DNA of 64,000 nt, taken from assembly GCF_045062605.1 (NCBI RefSeq), contig NZ_JBJGDW010000017.1, positions 1 to 64,000 of the forward strand, in the 5' to 3' direction. The notes below the pieces were generated by a model, which was not told the DNA's origin, searched no databases, and saw only the letters and a list, made by a program, of their open reading frames with translations. Below, one piece after another: positions 50,617-58,637 of the stretch. The DNA is from Deinococcus sp045062605 (GTDB lineage: Bacteria > Deinococcota > Deinococci > Deinococcales > Deinococcaceae). The position numbers and the translations under genes are program-made. Numbering within the stretch: position 1 is the stretch's first letter; the number at the start of each line of letters is the position of its first letter.

Positions 50617-52875
50617 TCAGCCTGGCAGGCGGAAGCGGGTCAGACTGCCGCTGAGGCGCTGGGCGAGTTCCTGGAGCTGCTCGGCCACATCGCGGCCCGT
50701 CTCGGCGGACTGCTGCGACGTCCTTGCCACGTCAGCGATCTGGGTGACTGCGCTGCTCATGCCCTGCACGTCCCGCAACTGGTTGCGCGCGGCGTCCGAG
50801 ATATTGCTGGCAAAATGCGCCGTGATCCCGGCCAGCTCGGCCATCTCGCGCAGGGCCTCACCGGCCTGTCCGGCCACCGTGTAGCCCTGCTCAACTTGTT
50901 CACTGTTGACCTGCATGTTCTGGGCCACGCCGCGCACATCGCTCTGCACCTCGGCGATCAGGCTCGCCATGCGGGCGGCGGCGGTGGTGGACAGGTCTGC
51001 GAGTTCGCGGATTTCCTCGGCCACCACGGCGAAGCGTTTGCCGCCCTCACCTGCGCCCGCCGCCTCGATGCTGGCGTGCAGGGACAGCAGGTTAACCTGC
51101 GAGGCGATGTGGGCAATCGAGTCCACGATTTCCTCGATCTGCCTGGAGCGCTGGGTCAGCGACTGCACCCGCACGGACACGTCCTGCGAGGATTCACGGA
51201 TGGCCTGCATGCCCTGCAAGGTGCTGTTCACGGCCTGCTGTCCGGTCTGCGAGGCACTCAAGGCACGCTGCGCCGATTCGGCGGACGCCTGCGCAATGGC
51301 CGACATCTGCTTGATGGCTGCCGTCATATCCTGAGCCTGCTGGGTCACGCGCCCGGTTTCCTCGGTGGTGATCAGCATGCCCTGGCGAATGTCCTCGCTG
51401 GAGTCCAGCATGGCCCGCGAGCCGCCCGTCACCGAGGTCGAGGCGCGCTGCACGTCGCCCAGCACGCTGGCCAGCTCCTCGGTCATCAGGTTGATCGAGT
51501 CCACCACGTTGCCCAGCACGTCCTCGCTGACACGTCCGCGCTGCGTCAGGTCGCCGTCGGCGATTTTCATGGTCACGTCCAGAAACTCTGCAACGTTGCT
51601 CTGGAGGCGCTGGGCATCCTGACGCTCGGTCTCGGTCCGCTCCTGGTTGATGCGCAGTTTGGCCGTCGCGGCGTTAAAAGCCTGCCCCACCACGCCCAGC
51701 TCGTCGCGGGTGGTCACGGGTACGGAGACGCCCAGGTCACCCTGCTCCAATGCGCGGGCCGAAGCGGCCAGTCGGCGCAGGGGACTGGTGATGGCGCGGG
51801 CCACGGCCAGCAGCAGCAACCCTGCCAGCAGCGTGATCAGGCCCACTCCGAGCAATTCGAGTTTCTGTGCGCTGCGCTCAGCAGCGACTCGTCCACTCAG
51901 AAGTTGGTTCACGTCCTGCTCCCCAGCACGGATGGCCGCCGCAACCTGCGTGATCGCTGCCGACAACACCTGCGGGTCAGCGCGCTGGTCGATGGCGCGA
52001 GTCAGATCCACATTTGCGGCGTCTGCAATGGTCTGCCGGATGGATTCCAGATTGCGAATGGCTGATCCCATCGATTCATCCAGGCTCTCGTCCTCAGTTT
52101 TGGCCCGCTTGAATGCACTAAAGGCTGCGTCAAGGGCCACACCTGCACGAATGGCCTCATTGCGGTAGAGCGGGGCAGCCACGGCGATCAAGTCGGGCTG
52201 GTCTTTTAAGACCTCCACAGAGCGGGCGAGTACAGCCATGTTGGTCAGGCGGGTGAGCACTTCAGGCAGGCGAAAAAATGCGCTCTGAATGGCGTAATAT
52301 GAGGCGGGAGTCGGGTCCAGAATCATGTAAGAGTCGGCCAGCAGCGTTTCCTGATTGGGAAGCATCTGGGCATTGCTGAACTGCGCAAAGGTGGAGGCCA
52401 GCAGCAGTCCGCCAGGACCTGCGTCGGTCGCTTTCACCTGGCTCCATTCCTTGTCCAGCAGATCCATTCCCGTCTGGCTGCTGGTCAGGTCCAGGCCGCC
52501 CATCGCTGCTTTCAGGGCTGTGATGGATTGGGCGACGGTCTCTGCCGCCGTGTTGGCCTTGGCTTTGTTGCCTGAGTTCTTGGCCGTGACAAAGTCGAAG
52601 ATTGAAGACTGCAACTGAACAAGTGGTACAACCTGACTTGCCCCCGCCTGCTCACGCTCGATAAACCTGAGATCCTGCTGGTGGCCACTGACGGTCAGGT
52701 ACAGCAGGACCGTGATCGGCAGGGCGAACAGGCCCGCCGTGAGGGCCAGTTTTTGACCCACCCCGATGCGGCCCAGCAGACTGCTGCGAGCGGTTGTGGA
52801 GCCGCTCTCGACTTTGGCGGACATGCGGTGTCCCTTGGTGATCAGGCTGGGATCCAGGCGGGCGTTTTGCGACAT
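50617..52875 (-). CDS. Methyl-accepting chemotaxis protein, PixJ/PilJ-like (first)
   Basis: Receptor of 752 residues with the same opening (MSQNARLDPSLI) and signalling domain as its neighbour. Membrane segments lie near 44-64 and 345-365, with a helical periplasmic sensor between them. HAMP and signalling regions follow, with the tip SQVNLLSLHASIEAAGAGEG in place of the more usual RQTNLLALNA. AAGGAG precedes the ATG. It is transcribed after the CheW gene. Having two receptors with shared output suggests two inputs to one CheA. Confidence 0.85.
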   Translation of the reverse strand: MSQNARLDPSLITKGHRMSAKVESGSTTARSSLLGRIGVGQKLALTAGLFALPITVLLYLTVSGHQQDLRFIEREQAGASQVVPLVQLQSSIFDFVTAKNSGNKAKANTAAETVAQSITALKAAMGGLDLTSSQTGMDLLDKEWSQVKATDAGPGGLLLASTFAQFSNAQMLPNQETLLADSYMILDPTPASYYAIQSAFFRLPEVLTRLTNMAVLARSVEVLKDQPDLIAVAAPLYRNEAIRAGVALDAAFSAFKRAKTEDESLDESMGSAIRNLESIRQTIADAANVDLTRAIDQRADPQVLSAAITQVAAAIRAGEQDVNQLLSGRVAAERSAQKLELLGVGLITLLAGLLLLAVARAITSPLRRLAASARALEQGDLGVSVPVTTRDELGVVGQAFNAATAKLRINQERTETERQDAQRLQSNVAEFLDVTMKIADGDLTQRGRVSEDVLGNVVDSINLMTEELASVLGDVQRASTSVTGGSRAMLDSSEDIRQGMLITTEETGRVTQQAQDMTAAIKQMSAIAQASAESAQRALSASQTGQQAVNSTLQGMQAIRESSQDVSVRVQSLTQRSRQIEEIVDSIAHIASQVNLLSLHASIEAAGAGEGGKRFAVVAEEIRELADLSTTAAARMASLIAEVQSDVRGVAQNMQVNSEQVEQGYTVAGQAGEALREMAELAGITAHFASNISDAARNQLRDVQGMSSAVTQIADVARTSQQSAETGRDVAEQLQELAQRLSGSLTRFRLPG

Positions 52876-52920
52876 CGGGTGACTCCTTGAGCGGCGGGTG
52901 TGGTAAGTGGGGGAGGGCGC

Positions 52921-52948
52921 GTGCGGACGAGGCTGTGCGGATAAGGCT
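52921..52948. repeat. 14-bp tandem repeat just after the cheW stop
   Basis: Two units, GTGCGGACGAGGCT and GTGCGGATAAGGCT, with a third partial GTGTCAG. On the minus strand it begins 3 bases after the CheW stop codon, in the gap before the first receptor gene. Confidence 0.55.
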
Positions 52949-52951
52949 GTG

Positions 52952-53416
52952 TCAGACCGCCTGGAGGCGTCCAGCGATGGCAGCGGTCAGAGCGCCCAGG
53001 CCCAGCAGCGCTGCGTGGTGGTCTCCCAGTTGGGTCTCTTGCACCAGCGCCTGGGTGGCAGGCACCCCAGCGTTCACGTTGCCGATGACCTCGTCGATGG
53101 GCAGCAGCAGACTCTCGCCTGCGTGTTCGCACAGCAGACCCAGGTAGGTGCCGTCCGGCTGCGGGGCCGCCCCGGTCATGCCCCCTAGCAGGTGGCCCAG
53201 CAGCGTGGACAGGTTGACCACCGGCACGGCCCGTCCCTGCGCGCCCATCAGACCCAGCAGGCTGCCGCCACACGCCGGAAGCGGCGAGAGCTGGCCCAGC
53301 GGCATGACCTGCCGCGCCTGGCGGGTGGGCAGCGCCAGCAGGCGTGCGCCGCTGCGGAACAGCAGGTAGGTTTCGGAAGTCTGGAGCGCAGCGGAAGTCA
53401 CAGCGTTGGAAGTCAC
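52952..53416 (-). CDS. CheW-like adaptor, PixI-like
   Basis: CheW-domain protein of 154 residues with YLLFRSGARLLALPTRQ, VMPLGQLSPLP, GLMGAQGRAVPVVNLSTLLG and LLPIDEVIGNV, the two five-stranded halves of the CheW fold. It would link the receptors to CheA. The start is uncertain: GTG 53416 and GTG 53401 both lie in a 15-bp tandem repeat and give the same AVTS opening. It comes 5 bases after the response regulator stop. Confidence 0.78.
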   Translation of the reverse strand: MTSNAVTSAALQTSETYLLFRSGARLLALPTRQARQVMPLGQLSPLPACGGSLLGLMGAQGRAVPVVNLSTLLGHLLGGMTGAAPQPDGTYLGLLCEHAGESLLLPIDEVIGNVNAGVPATQALVQETQLGDHHAALLGLGALTAAIAGRLQAV

Positions 53417-53426
53417 AGCGTTCAGA
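53397..53426. repeat. 15-bp tandem repeat at the regulator-cheW junction
   Basis: Units GTCACAGCGTTGGAA and GTCACAGCGTTCAGA with a weak third unit to the left. It spans the response regulator stop codon (53422-53424) and both candidate GTG starts of cheW. The unit resembles that at 12072-12116 (core CAGCGTCACAG). Confidence 0.65.
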
Positions 53427-53781
53427 CGTGCCGGGCAATCAGGCTCAGGAGCTGTTCGGGGGTGTACGGCTTGATCAGGTAATCGACTGCACCCTGCCGC
53501 ATGCCCCACTTGACGTCCGTCTCCGCACCCTTGCTGCTCACGAAGACCACTTTCATGCCCTCGGCGGCGGGCAGTTTCTTCAGGGCGCGCAGCGTTTCGT
53601 ACCCGTTGCGTTCGGGCATCACCACGTCCAGCAACGCCAGTTGGGGGCGTTCGAATTCCACGGCGGCCTCGACCCCTTTGGAATCGGTCAGGGTGACGCA
53701 GTCGTGCGCGGTGCCCTTGAGGGCCTCGGTCATGAAGCGGATATCGGAGGGGGAGTCGTCGACGATCAGGATTTTTGCCAT
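53422..53781 (-). CDS. Single-domain response regulator, PixH/PilH-like
   Basis: Stand-alone receiver of 119 residues with KILIVDDSPSDIRFM (acidic pair), LALLDVVMPERNGYE (phospho-acceptor Asp) and YLIKPYTPEQLL (conserved Lys). It has no output domain, as in CheY and PilH. AAGGAAGG precedes the ATG. First gene of the chemosensory operon, which continues with CheW, two receptors, CheA and two further regulators. Confidence 0.88.
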   Translation of the reverse strand: MAKILIVDDSPSDIRFMTEALKGTAHDCVTLTDSKGVEAAVEFERPQLALLDVVMPERNGYETLRALKKLPAAEGMKVVFVSSKGAETDVKWGMRQGAVDYLIKPYTPEQLLSLIARHV

Positions 53782-54082
53782 GTGGTGACCTTCCTTTGTG
53801 GGCCGCAGTGCGGCTTCGGTGCGCGGGTTTGCCCGTGGACGGGTCGGGTGTGGTGGGGTGGTCCGAACGACGAGAAACCTGTTCTGTTCCGGCTTGACAT
53901 TTCACCCATTGCCAGCAACGATATGCAGCCTCCCTACACAGAATCCTTACAGCCCACTCATCTGAAAGAGCCGTTGGGTACGGTATGAATTACCTCACAT
54001 TCACTTCGTGGCCCCGGAAACGCCCAATCCTTTGCAGCGACTATGCAGTCCACCATTCAGCAGTGTCCCCTGACGTTCACAA
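53782..54082. other. Divergent intergenic region of the chemosensory operon
   Basis: This 301-base stretch lies upstream of the chemosensory operon (minus strand) and the SDR operon (plus strand). It has no credible coding frame. A TTGACAT sequence occurs near 53894 on the plus strand without a well-placed -10. I could not fix the minus-strand promoter. Confidence 0.4.
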
Positions 54083-54112
54083 TTGACGCGCACGTAAACT
54101 CTGGCCTATGCT
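54083..54112 (+). promoter_or_regulatory. Promoter of the SDR/MaoC/ACAD operon
   Basis: TTGACG (54083-54088), an 18-base spacer and TATGCT (54107-54112), within CTATGCTG. Five of six and four of six matches to the consensus boxes. The first gene starts at 54170 after GGAGG. Confidence 0.55.
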
Positions 54113-54169
54113 GAGGGCGTCCGCTGTCCCATGCAATCTGTCCTGATTCCCCATTTCTGGAGGTAAAAA

Positions 54170-54946
54170 GTGGCTCTGAAAACGTTGTTCGACCTGAGTG
54201 GCAAGACTGCCCTGATCACCGGAGGCTCGCGCGGCCTGGGTCTGCAAATTGCCGAGGCGCTGGGCGAGTACGGCGCAACCGTGGTCCTGACCGCCCGCAA
54301 ACAGAACGAGCTGGACGAGGCAAAAACCCATCTGGAAGGCCTGGGCATCAAGGCGCACGTCTACGCCAACGATCTGGGCAACTTCGAGAGCATCGATTCC
54401 ACGGTGGAAAAGATCATTTCCGAAGTTGGGAGCATCGATATTCTGGTGAACAACGCTGGGGCCACCTGGGGCGCGCCTACCGCCGAACACCCGCTGGACG
54501 CGTGGCTGAAGGTCATGAACGTTAACGTCAACGGCACCTTTTTGATCACCCAGAGCGTGCTGAACCGCTGCATGTTGCCAGCGGGCGGCGGGCGCATCGT
54601 GAATGTCGCCAGCGTCGCGGGCCTCCAGGGCAACGATCCGCGCATGGCCGCCACGCTGGCCTACAACACGTCCAAGGGCGCTCTTGTTAACTTTACCCGC
54701 GCGCTGGCCGCCGAAATGGCCGACAAGGGCATCACCGTCAACAGCATCTGCCCCGGCTACTTTCCTACCAAGATGACCAAGGGCACGCTGGCCTACGGCG
54801 AGCAGGCCATTCTGGAATCCACCCCGATGCACCGTCTGGGCGGCGCGGAAGATCTGAAGGGGCTGGCCCTGTTGCTGTCCAGCGCCGCCAGCGGCTTTAT
54901 GACCGGACAGAACATCGCCGTGGACGGCGGAGCCACCGTCGTATGA
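54170..54946 (+). CDS. SDR oxidoreductase, FabG-like
   Basis: Short-chain dehydrogenase of 258 residues. The NAD(P) site is ALITGGSRGLGLQI, with VLVNNAGATWG, the Ser in VNVASVAG, and the pair in AYNTSKGAL. The C-terminal FMTGQNIAVDGG is typical. It has GTG as start with GGAGG 8 bases upstream. A 3-hydroxyacyl-CoA or 3-ketoacyl substrate fits its place in an operon with a MaoC hydratase and an acyl-CoA dehydrogenase. It overlaps the MaoC gene by ATGA. Confidence 0.82.
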   Translation: MALKTLFDLSGKTALITGGSRGLGLQIAEALGEYGATVVLTARKQNELDEAKTHLEGLGIKAHVYANDLGNFESIDSTVEKIISEVGSIDILVNNAGATWGAPTAEHPLDAWLKVMNVNVNGTFLITQSVLNRCMLPAGGGRIVNVASVAGLQGNDPRMAATLAYNTSKGALVNFTRALAAEMADKGITVNSICPGYFPTKMTKGTLAYGEQAILESTPMHRLGGAEDLKGLALLLSSAASGFMTGQNIAVDGGATVV

Positions 54947-55392
54947 AGCCCGGCGAGCTGGCCTCACACGTCGGAAAGGAAGTGGCCCTCTCGGAATGGA
55001 TTCTGGTGGATCAGGCGCGCATCGACGCCTTTGCCGACGCCACCGGGGACCACCAGTTCATCCATGTGGACCCGGAAAAGGCTGCCGCCGGGCCGTTCGG
55101 CACCACCATCGCGCACGGTTTCCTGACCCTCTCACTGCTGGCCGGGGAATTCATGAACCACGGCGGCTCGGTGCAGATCGAGGGCGCGCAGATGACCGTC
55201 AATTACGGCCTGAACCGCGTGCGCTTCGTTTCACCAGTAAAAGTGAACAGCCGTCTACGCAACCGCGCTATGTTGCAAAGTGCAGAGCAGGGTGCGGGAT
55301 ACATGCAGATCACGGTGCTGAACACCATCGAGATCGAGGGTGAGCAGAGGCCAGCCGCGACGGCGGAAAGTGTGTTCCGGATCTATCTGTGA
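54943..55392 (+). CDS. MaoC-like enoyl-CoA hydratase
   Basis: Hot-dog-fold hydratase of 149 residues. The hydratase 2 motif is FADATGDHQFIHVDPEKA with PFGTTIAHGFLTLSL, containing the catalytic Asp and His. It resembles NodN/PhaJ-type (R)-specific enoyl-CoA hydratases, which add water to trans-2-enoyl-CoA. The substrate chain length is unknown. Translation is coupled on both sides: ATGA with the SDR and GTGA with the next gene. Confidence 0.82.
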   Translation: MKPGELASHVGKEVALSEWILVDQARIDAFADATGDHQFIHVDPEKAAAGPFGTTIAHGFLTLSLLAGEFMNHGGSVQIEGAQMTVNYGLNRVRFVSPVKVNSRLRNRAMLQSAEQGAGYMQITVLNTIEIEGEQRPAATAESVFRIYL

Positions 55393-55748
55393 CCCAGCCT
55401 CTCCAGCCGGAAAGCACCGGCTACCTGCTGGAGAGAGATGGGAAAGTGCTGGCCCGGATGCCGCTGCGTGAAGTGGAGATGTTCGCTATCCACTGCGCCT
55501 TTGAGCCGACACCCGCTTTTGAACCGTACCGCGCCTTATTTGACGAGGATGCTGCCGCCACAGACCGACTGGCTGAAGACGACTCGCCCGAACTGATGCA
55601 GCAGGCCGAGGCCGTGCTGGACCGCATTTTCGCGCTGAATCTGCTCATTCGCCGTGAGGGCGGCGGTGTTCACCGTCAGGCCCTGATCGGCATAGAAGGC
55701 AACCGCGCCAGTTTTCGCCCACTCAACATTCAGGAGGAACCCCAATGA
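55389..55748 (+). CDS. Small protein of unknown function in the ACAD operon
   Basis: A 119-residue protein starting at GTG, overlapping the MaoC stop (GTGA) and the dehydrogenase start (ATGA). It is acidic in the middle (DEDAAATDRLAEDDSPELM) with an amphipathic helix after it. No domain is recognised. Tight coupling suggests it belongs to the pathway; in the levulinate (lva) operon a small protein, LvaB, partners the kinase LvaA, but I see no sequence link that would justify that name. Confidence 0.65.
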   Translation: MTQPLQPESTGYLLERDGKVLARMPLREVEMFAIHCAFEPTPAFEPYRALFDEDAAATDRLAEDDSPELMQQAEAVLDRIFALNLLIRREGGGVHRQALIGIEGNRASFRPLNIQEEPQ

Positions 55749-57007
55749 CCGTATTCGACGTGACTGACCGCTCCCGTGACCTGCGCCAGCGTCTGCTGGC
55801 CTTCATGGACGAACACATCTACCCCAACGACGCCGAGGCCGCCCGGCAGGTGAACGACGGCAACCGCTGGGAACACCTGCCGCTGATCGACGAGCTGAAG
55901 CCCAAGGCGCGTGAGGCGGGGCTGTGGAACCTGTTCCTGCCGACGGCCAGTGACCCGGACGGCACCTTTGGCCCCGGCCTGAGCAACCTGGAATACGCCC
56001 CGCTGTGCGAGGTCATGGGCCGCGTGTGGTGGGCACCAGAGGTCTTCAACTGCGCCGCGCCCGACACCGGCAACATGGAAGTGCTGGCCCGCTACGGCAC
56101 CCCCGAGCAGCAGGAGCAGTGGCTGATCCCCCTGCTGAACGGCGAGATTCGCAGCGCCTTTTCCATGACTGAACCGGATGTGGCAAGCAGCGACGCCACC
56201 AACATCGAATCCAGCATCACCCGCGATGGCGAAGACTATGTCATCAACGGCGAGAAGTGGTGGACGAGTGGCGCGGGCGATCCCCGTTGCGCCGTCAGCA
56301 TCTTCATGGGCAAGACGGACCCCAATGCCGAGCGTCACCTCCAGCAGAGCATGATCCTGGTGCCGATGGACGCGCCCGGCGTGACCAGGGAGCGCATGCT
56401 GACCGTGTTCGGCTACGACGACGCGCCGCACGGCCACGCGCAGATGACCTTCAAGGACGTGCGCGTGCCAGTGTCGGCGATGCTGCTGGGCGAGGGCCGG
56501 GGCTTTGAAATCGCGCAGGGCCGCCTGGGGCCGGGCCGCATTCACCACTGCATGCGCCTGATCGGGCAGGCCGAGCGCGCGCTGGAACTGATGGTGGCAC
56601 GGGCGTCCAGCCGCGTGGCCTTCGGCAAACCGCTCTCGGCGCACCAGCATGTGCGCGAGTTGATCGCGCAGAGCCGCATGGAAATCGATCAGGCCCGCCT
56701 GCTGACCATGAACGCCGCGCACATGATGGATACCGTGGGCAACAAGGAAGCGCGCGGGCAGATCGCGGCCATCAAAGTGGTGGCCCCCAACATGGCGCTG
56801 GCCGTCATCGACCGCGCCATTCAGGTCTTCGGCGGCGCGGGCGTCAGCCAGGACACCCCGCTGGCGATGATGTACGCCCAGGCCCGCACCCTGCGCTTGG
56901 CCGACGGTCCCGACATCGTGCATATCGGCACCGTGGCAAAGGAAGAGATGCGCCGTCAGAGTGAGGCAGCGGGCGGGCAGGAAAGCGTGTTCTCAGCCTC
57001 CAAATAA
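55745..57007 (+). CDS. Acyl-CoA dehydrogenase, ACAD10/11-like
   Basis: Flavin acyl-CoA dehydrogenase-fold protein of 420 residues. Features are FSMTEPDVASSDATNI and VINGEKWWTSGAGD (FAD/substrate region), LGPGRIHHCMRLIGQAERAL, and the C-terminal VFGGAGVSQDTPLAMMYAQ then ARTLRLADGPDIVH. This form resembles the dehydrogenase domain of human ACAD10/11 and bacterial partners of APH-type kinases. In those systems the kinase phosphorylates a 4-hydroxyacyl-CoA and the dehydrogenase-like protein removes the phosphate. A separate APH-type gene lies 1.6 kb downstream. Confidence 0.85.
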   Translation: MTVFDVTDRSRDLRQRLLAFMDEHIYPNDAEAARQVNDGNRWEHLPLIDELKPKAREAGLWNLFLPTASDPDGTFGPGLSNLEYAPLCEVMGRVWWAPEVFNCAAPDTGNMEVLARYGTPEQQEQWLIPLLNGEIRSAFSMTEPDVASSDATNIESSITRDGEDYVINGEKWWTSGAGDPRCAVSIFMGKTDPNAERHLQQSMILVPMDAPGVTRERMLTVFGYDDAPHGHAQMTFKDVRVPVSAMLLGEGRGFEIAQGRLGPGRIHHCMRLIGQAERALELMVARASSRVAFGKPLSAHQHVRELIAQSRMEIDQARLLTMNAAHMMDTVGNKEARGQIAAIKVVAPNMALAVIDRAIQVFGGAGVSQDTPLAMMYAQARTLRLADGPDIVHIGTVAKEEMRRQSEAAGGQESVFSASK

Positions 57008-57041
57008 GCGTAGTCTGTTCAGGTAAGGAGGTGGGTAAGGA

Positions 57042-57380
57042 ATGCCTATTAAGGAAGCCAGACCCACGGACGAGCAGATTATTTCCGCTACCATGACCAG
57101 CAAGGGGCAGGTGACCGTCCCTAAAGCGGTACGTGACCAACTGGGCCTCGAGGCGGGCAAGAAGCTGGACTTCATCCTGCGGGGCGGCGAGGTGGTGCTG
57201 CGGCCTCAGCGCCCGCGCCGCCGCAGTTTCTTTGAAGCCATTGGAACTCTGACCCCGCCTGACGGCATGACCGCCGAGGAATACATCAGCGACATGCGCC
57301 ACGGTCCAGGGGACCGCGAAATCCTGCACAGCGGGCCGGGGGTCAAGAAAGTTACCCGGATTAGTGATTACATTAAATGA
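57042..57380 (+). CDS. AbrB/MazE-type antitoxin
   Basis: A 112-residue protein. The swapped-hairpin DNA-binding domain (about 15-55) has ATMTSKGQVTVPKAVRDQLG and LDFILRGGEVVLRP. The C-terminal half, with TPPDGMTAEEYISDM, would bind the toxin. AAGGAGG lies 15 bases upstream and AAGGA closer to the ATG. It overlaps the PIN-domain gene by ATGA. Such pairs usually repress their own promoter. It begins 34 bases after the dehydrogenase stop, inside an otherwise metabolic operon. Confidence 0.82.
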   Translation: MPIKEARPTDEQIISATMTSKGQVTVPKAVRDQLGLEAGKKLDFILRGGEVVLRPQRPRRRSFFEAIGTLTPPDGMTAEEYISDMRHGPGDREILHSGPGVKKVTRISDYIK

Positions 57381-57796
57381 CCCACCAGACGACGCTGCCC
57401 TCAGTCCTGTGTCTGGACACCAACATCTTGATGTCGCTCAGATTTCATGAGCTAGGCGCTTCAGAAGTGGCTGCTTACCTTGATGGCGCGGTTCACCTCA
57501 TCGTCTGCGGCCCGGTGGTGGCCGAGATGCTGCCGCGCGAGCCGGGTGCCGAAACGTGGCTGGAAGAGTTTGGAATTGAGGTGGACTGGAACCTTGGCCG
57601 CGCTGTCTGGCGGCGGGTTGGACAGGCCCACGCCGAATACACCCGCCGTCGCCGGGGGTCTGGGGGCGGCGCTCCACGCGGCATCCTGGCCGATTACCTG
57701 ATCGGCGCACATGCCGAGGTGAATGGCCTGCCGCTGTTGACCCTGAATGAGCATGACTATTTCAGTTTCCCGAATCTTGAAGTGTTGACACCCTGA
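57377..57796 (+). CDS. PIN-domain toxin, VapC-like
   Basis: PIN ribonuclease-fold protein of 139 residues. The acidic site is Asp14 (CLDTNIL), Glu50 (VVAEML), Asp106 (ADYLIGAHA) and Asp127 (NEHDYF), all present, so it should be active. VapC-type toxins cut RNA when free of antitoxin. It follows the antitoxin by ATGA. The next SDR gene starts 28 bases after its stop with its own AAGGAG. Confidence 0.85.
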   Translation: MTHQTTLPSVLCLDTNILMSLRFHELGASEVAAYLDGAVHLIVCGPVVAEMLPREPGAETWLEEFGIEVDWNLGRAVWRRVGQAHAEYTRRRRGSGGGAPRGILADYLIGAHAEVNGLPLLTLNEHDYFSFPNLEVLTP

Positions 57797-57824
57797 TTAC
57801 ATTTTCGTCAAGGAGTAACCCCAC

Positions 57825-58637
57825 ATGGAACTCAAAAATAAAACCATCGTCGTCACTGGTTCCGCCTCCGGCATCGGACTGGCCCTCGCCACCCGCTTCG
57901 TGCAGGAGGGCGCAACCGTTATTGCCTCGGACCGCAACGCAGAGGTTGGCGCACAGAAAGCACTGGAAATCGGGGCGCGGTTCGTGGCTGCCGATGTGGG
58001 CCAGGAAGCAGACATCAAAGCCCTGATCGACAATGTGTTGGGCAAGGAAGGCCAGATTGATCTGTTCTGCTCCAACGCCGGAATCGCCGTCGGTGAGGGG
58101 CCGGAAACCCCTGATAAGGTCTGGGACCTGATTCACCGCGTCAACGTCATGTCGCACGTCTGGGCTGCCCGTCACTTGCTGCCGCACATGCTGGAGCGGG
58201 GCGAGGGGTATCTGCTAAACACTGCCTCGGCGGCGGGCCTGCTGACCGAACTGCACTCCGCGCCCTATGCCGTGACCAAGCACGCTGCTCTCGCCTTTGC
58301 CGAGTGGCTGGCGATCACCTACGGGGACCGGGGCATCAAGGTGGCCTGCCTGTGCCCCGAGGGCGTCTGGACCCCCATGATCCAGAACGCGCCGATCTTG
58401 CAGCAAACCGCCGTGACCACCGACGTGCTGGTAGAAGAGACCCTGAAGGTCTTGCAGGCCGACGGCTTTCTCATCACCACGCATGAAACCACCCTCAAGT
58501 CCTTCCAGAACAAGGCGGGCAATTACGGCGAGTGGCTTAGCAAGATGCGTCATTTGCGGAAGAAGGCGATGGCGCTCCTGGGCGACAGCAACGCTTTTAA
58601 AGCTGGTGAGGCCCCGCGCACCGAGGGCCATCCTTGA
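57825..58637 (+). CDS. SDR oxidoreductase
   Basis: Short-chain dehydrogenase of 270 residues with IVVTGSASGIGLALA, FCSNAGIAVGEG, the Ser in LNTASAAGLL and YAVTKHAAL (YxxxK). The C-terminal extension with a Lys-rich helix is typical of SDRs found with APH-type kinases. AAGGAG precedes ATG 57825. It overlaps the phosphotransferase gene by TTGA. A hydroxyacyl-CoA substrate is likely from context. Confidence 0.8.
   Translation: MELKNKTIVVTGSASGIGLALATRFVQEGATVIASDRNAEVGAQKALEIGARFVAADVGQEADIKALIDNVLGKEGQIDLFCSNAGIAVGEGPETPDKVWDLIHRVNVMSHVWAARHLLPHMLERGEGYLLNTASAAGLLTELHSAPYAVTKHAALAFAEWLAITYGDRGIKVACLCPEGVWTPMIQNAPILQQTAVTTDVLVEETLKVLQADGFLITTHETTLKSFQNKAGNYGEWLSKMRHLRKKAMALLGDSNAFKAGEAPRTEGHP

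Noticed and set aside
54943..55392. Naming the MaoC-like gene nodN because of the NodS-like gene elsewhere in the window
   Set aside because: The two loci are 43 kb apart, and MaoC/NodN-type hydratases are common in fatty-acid operons.
55389..55748. Calling the 119-residue protein LvaB
   Set aside because: Position and size fit, but no sequence feature supports the assignment.
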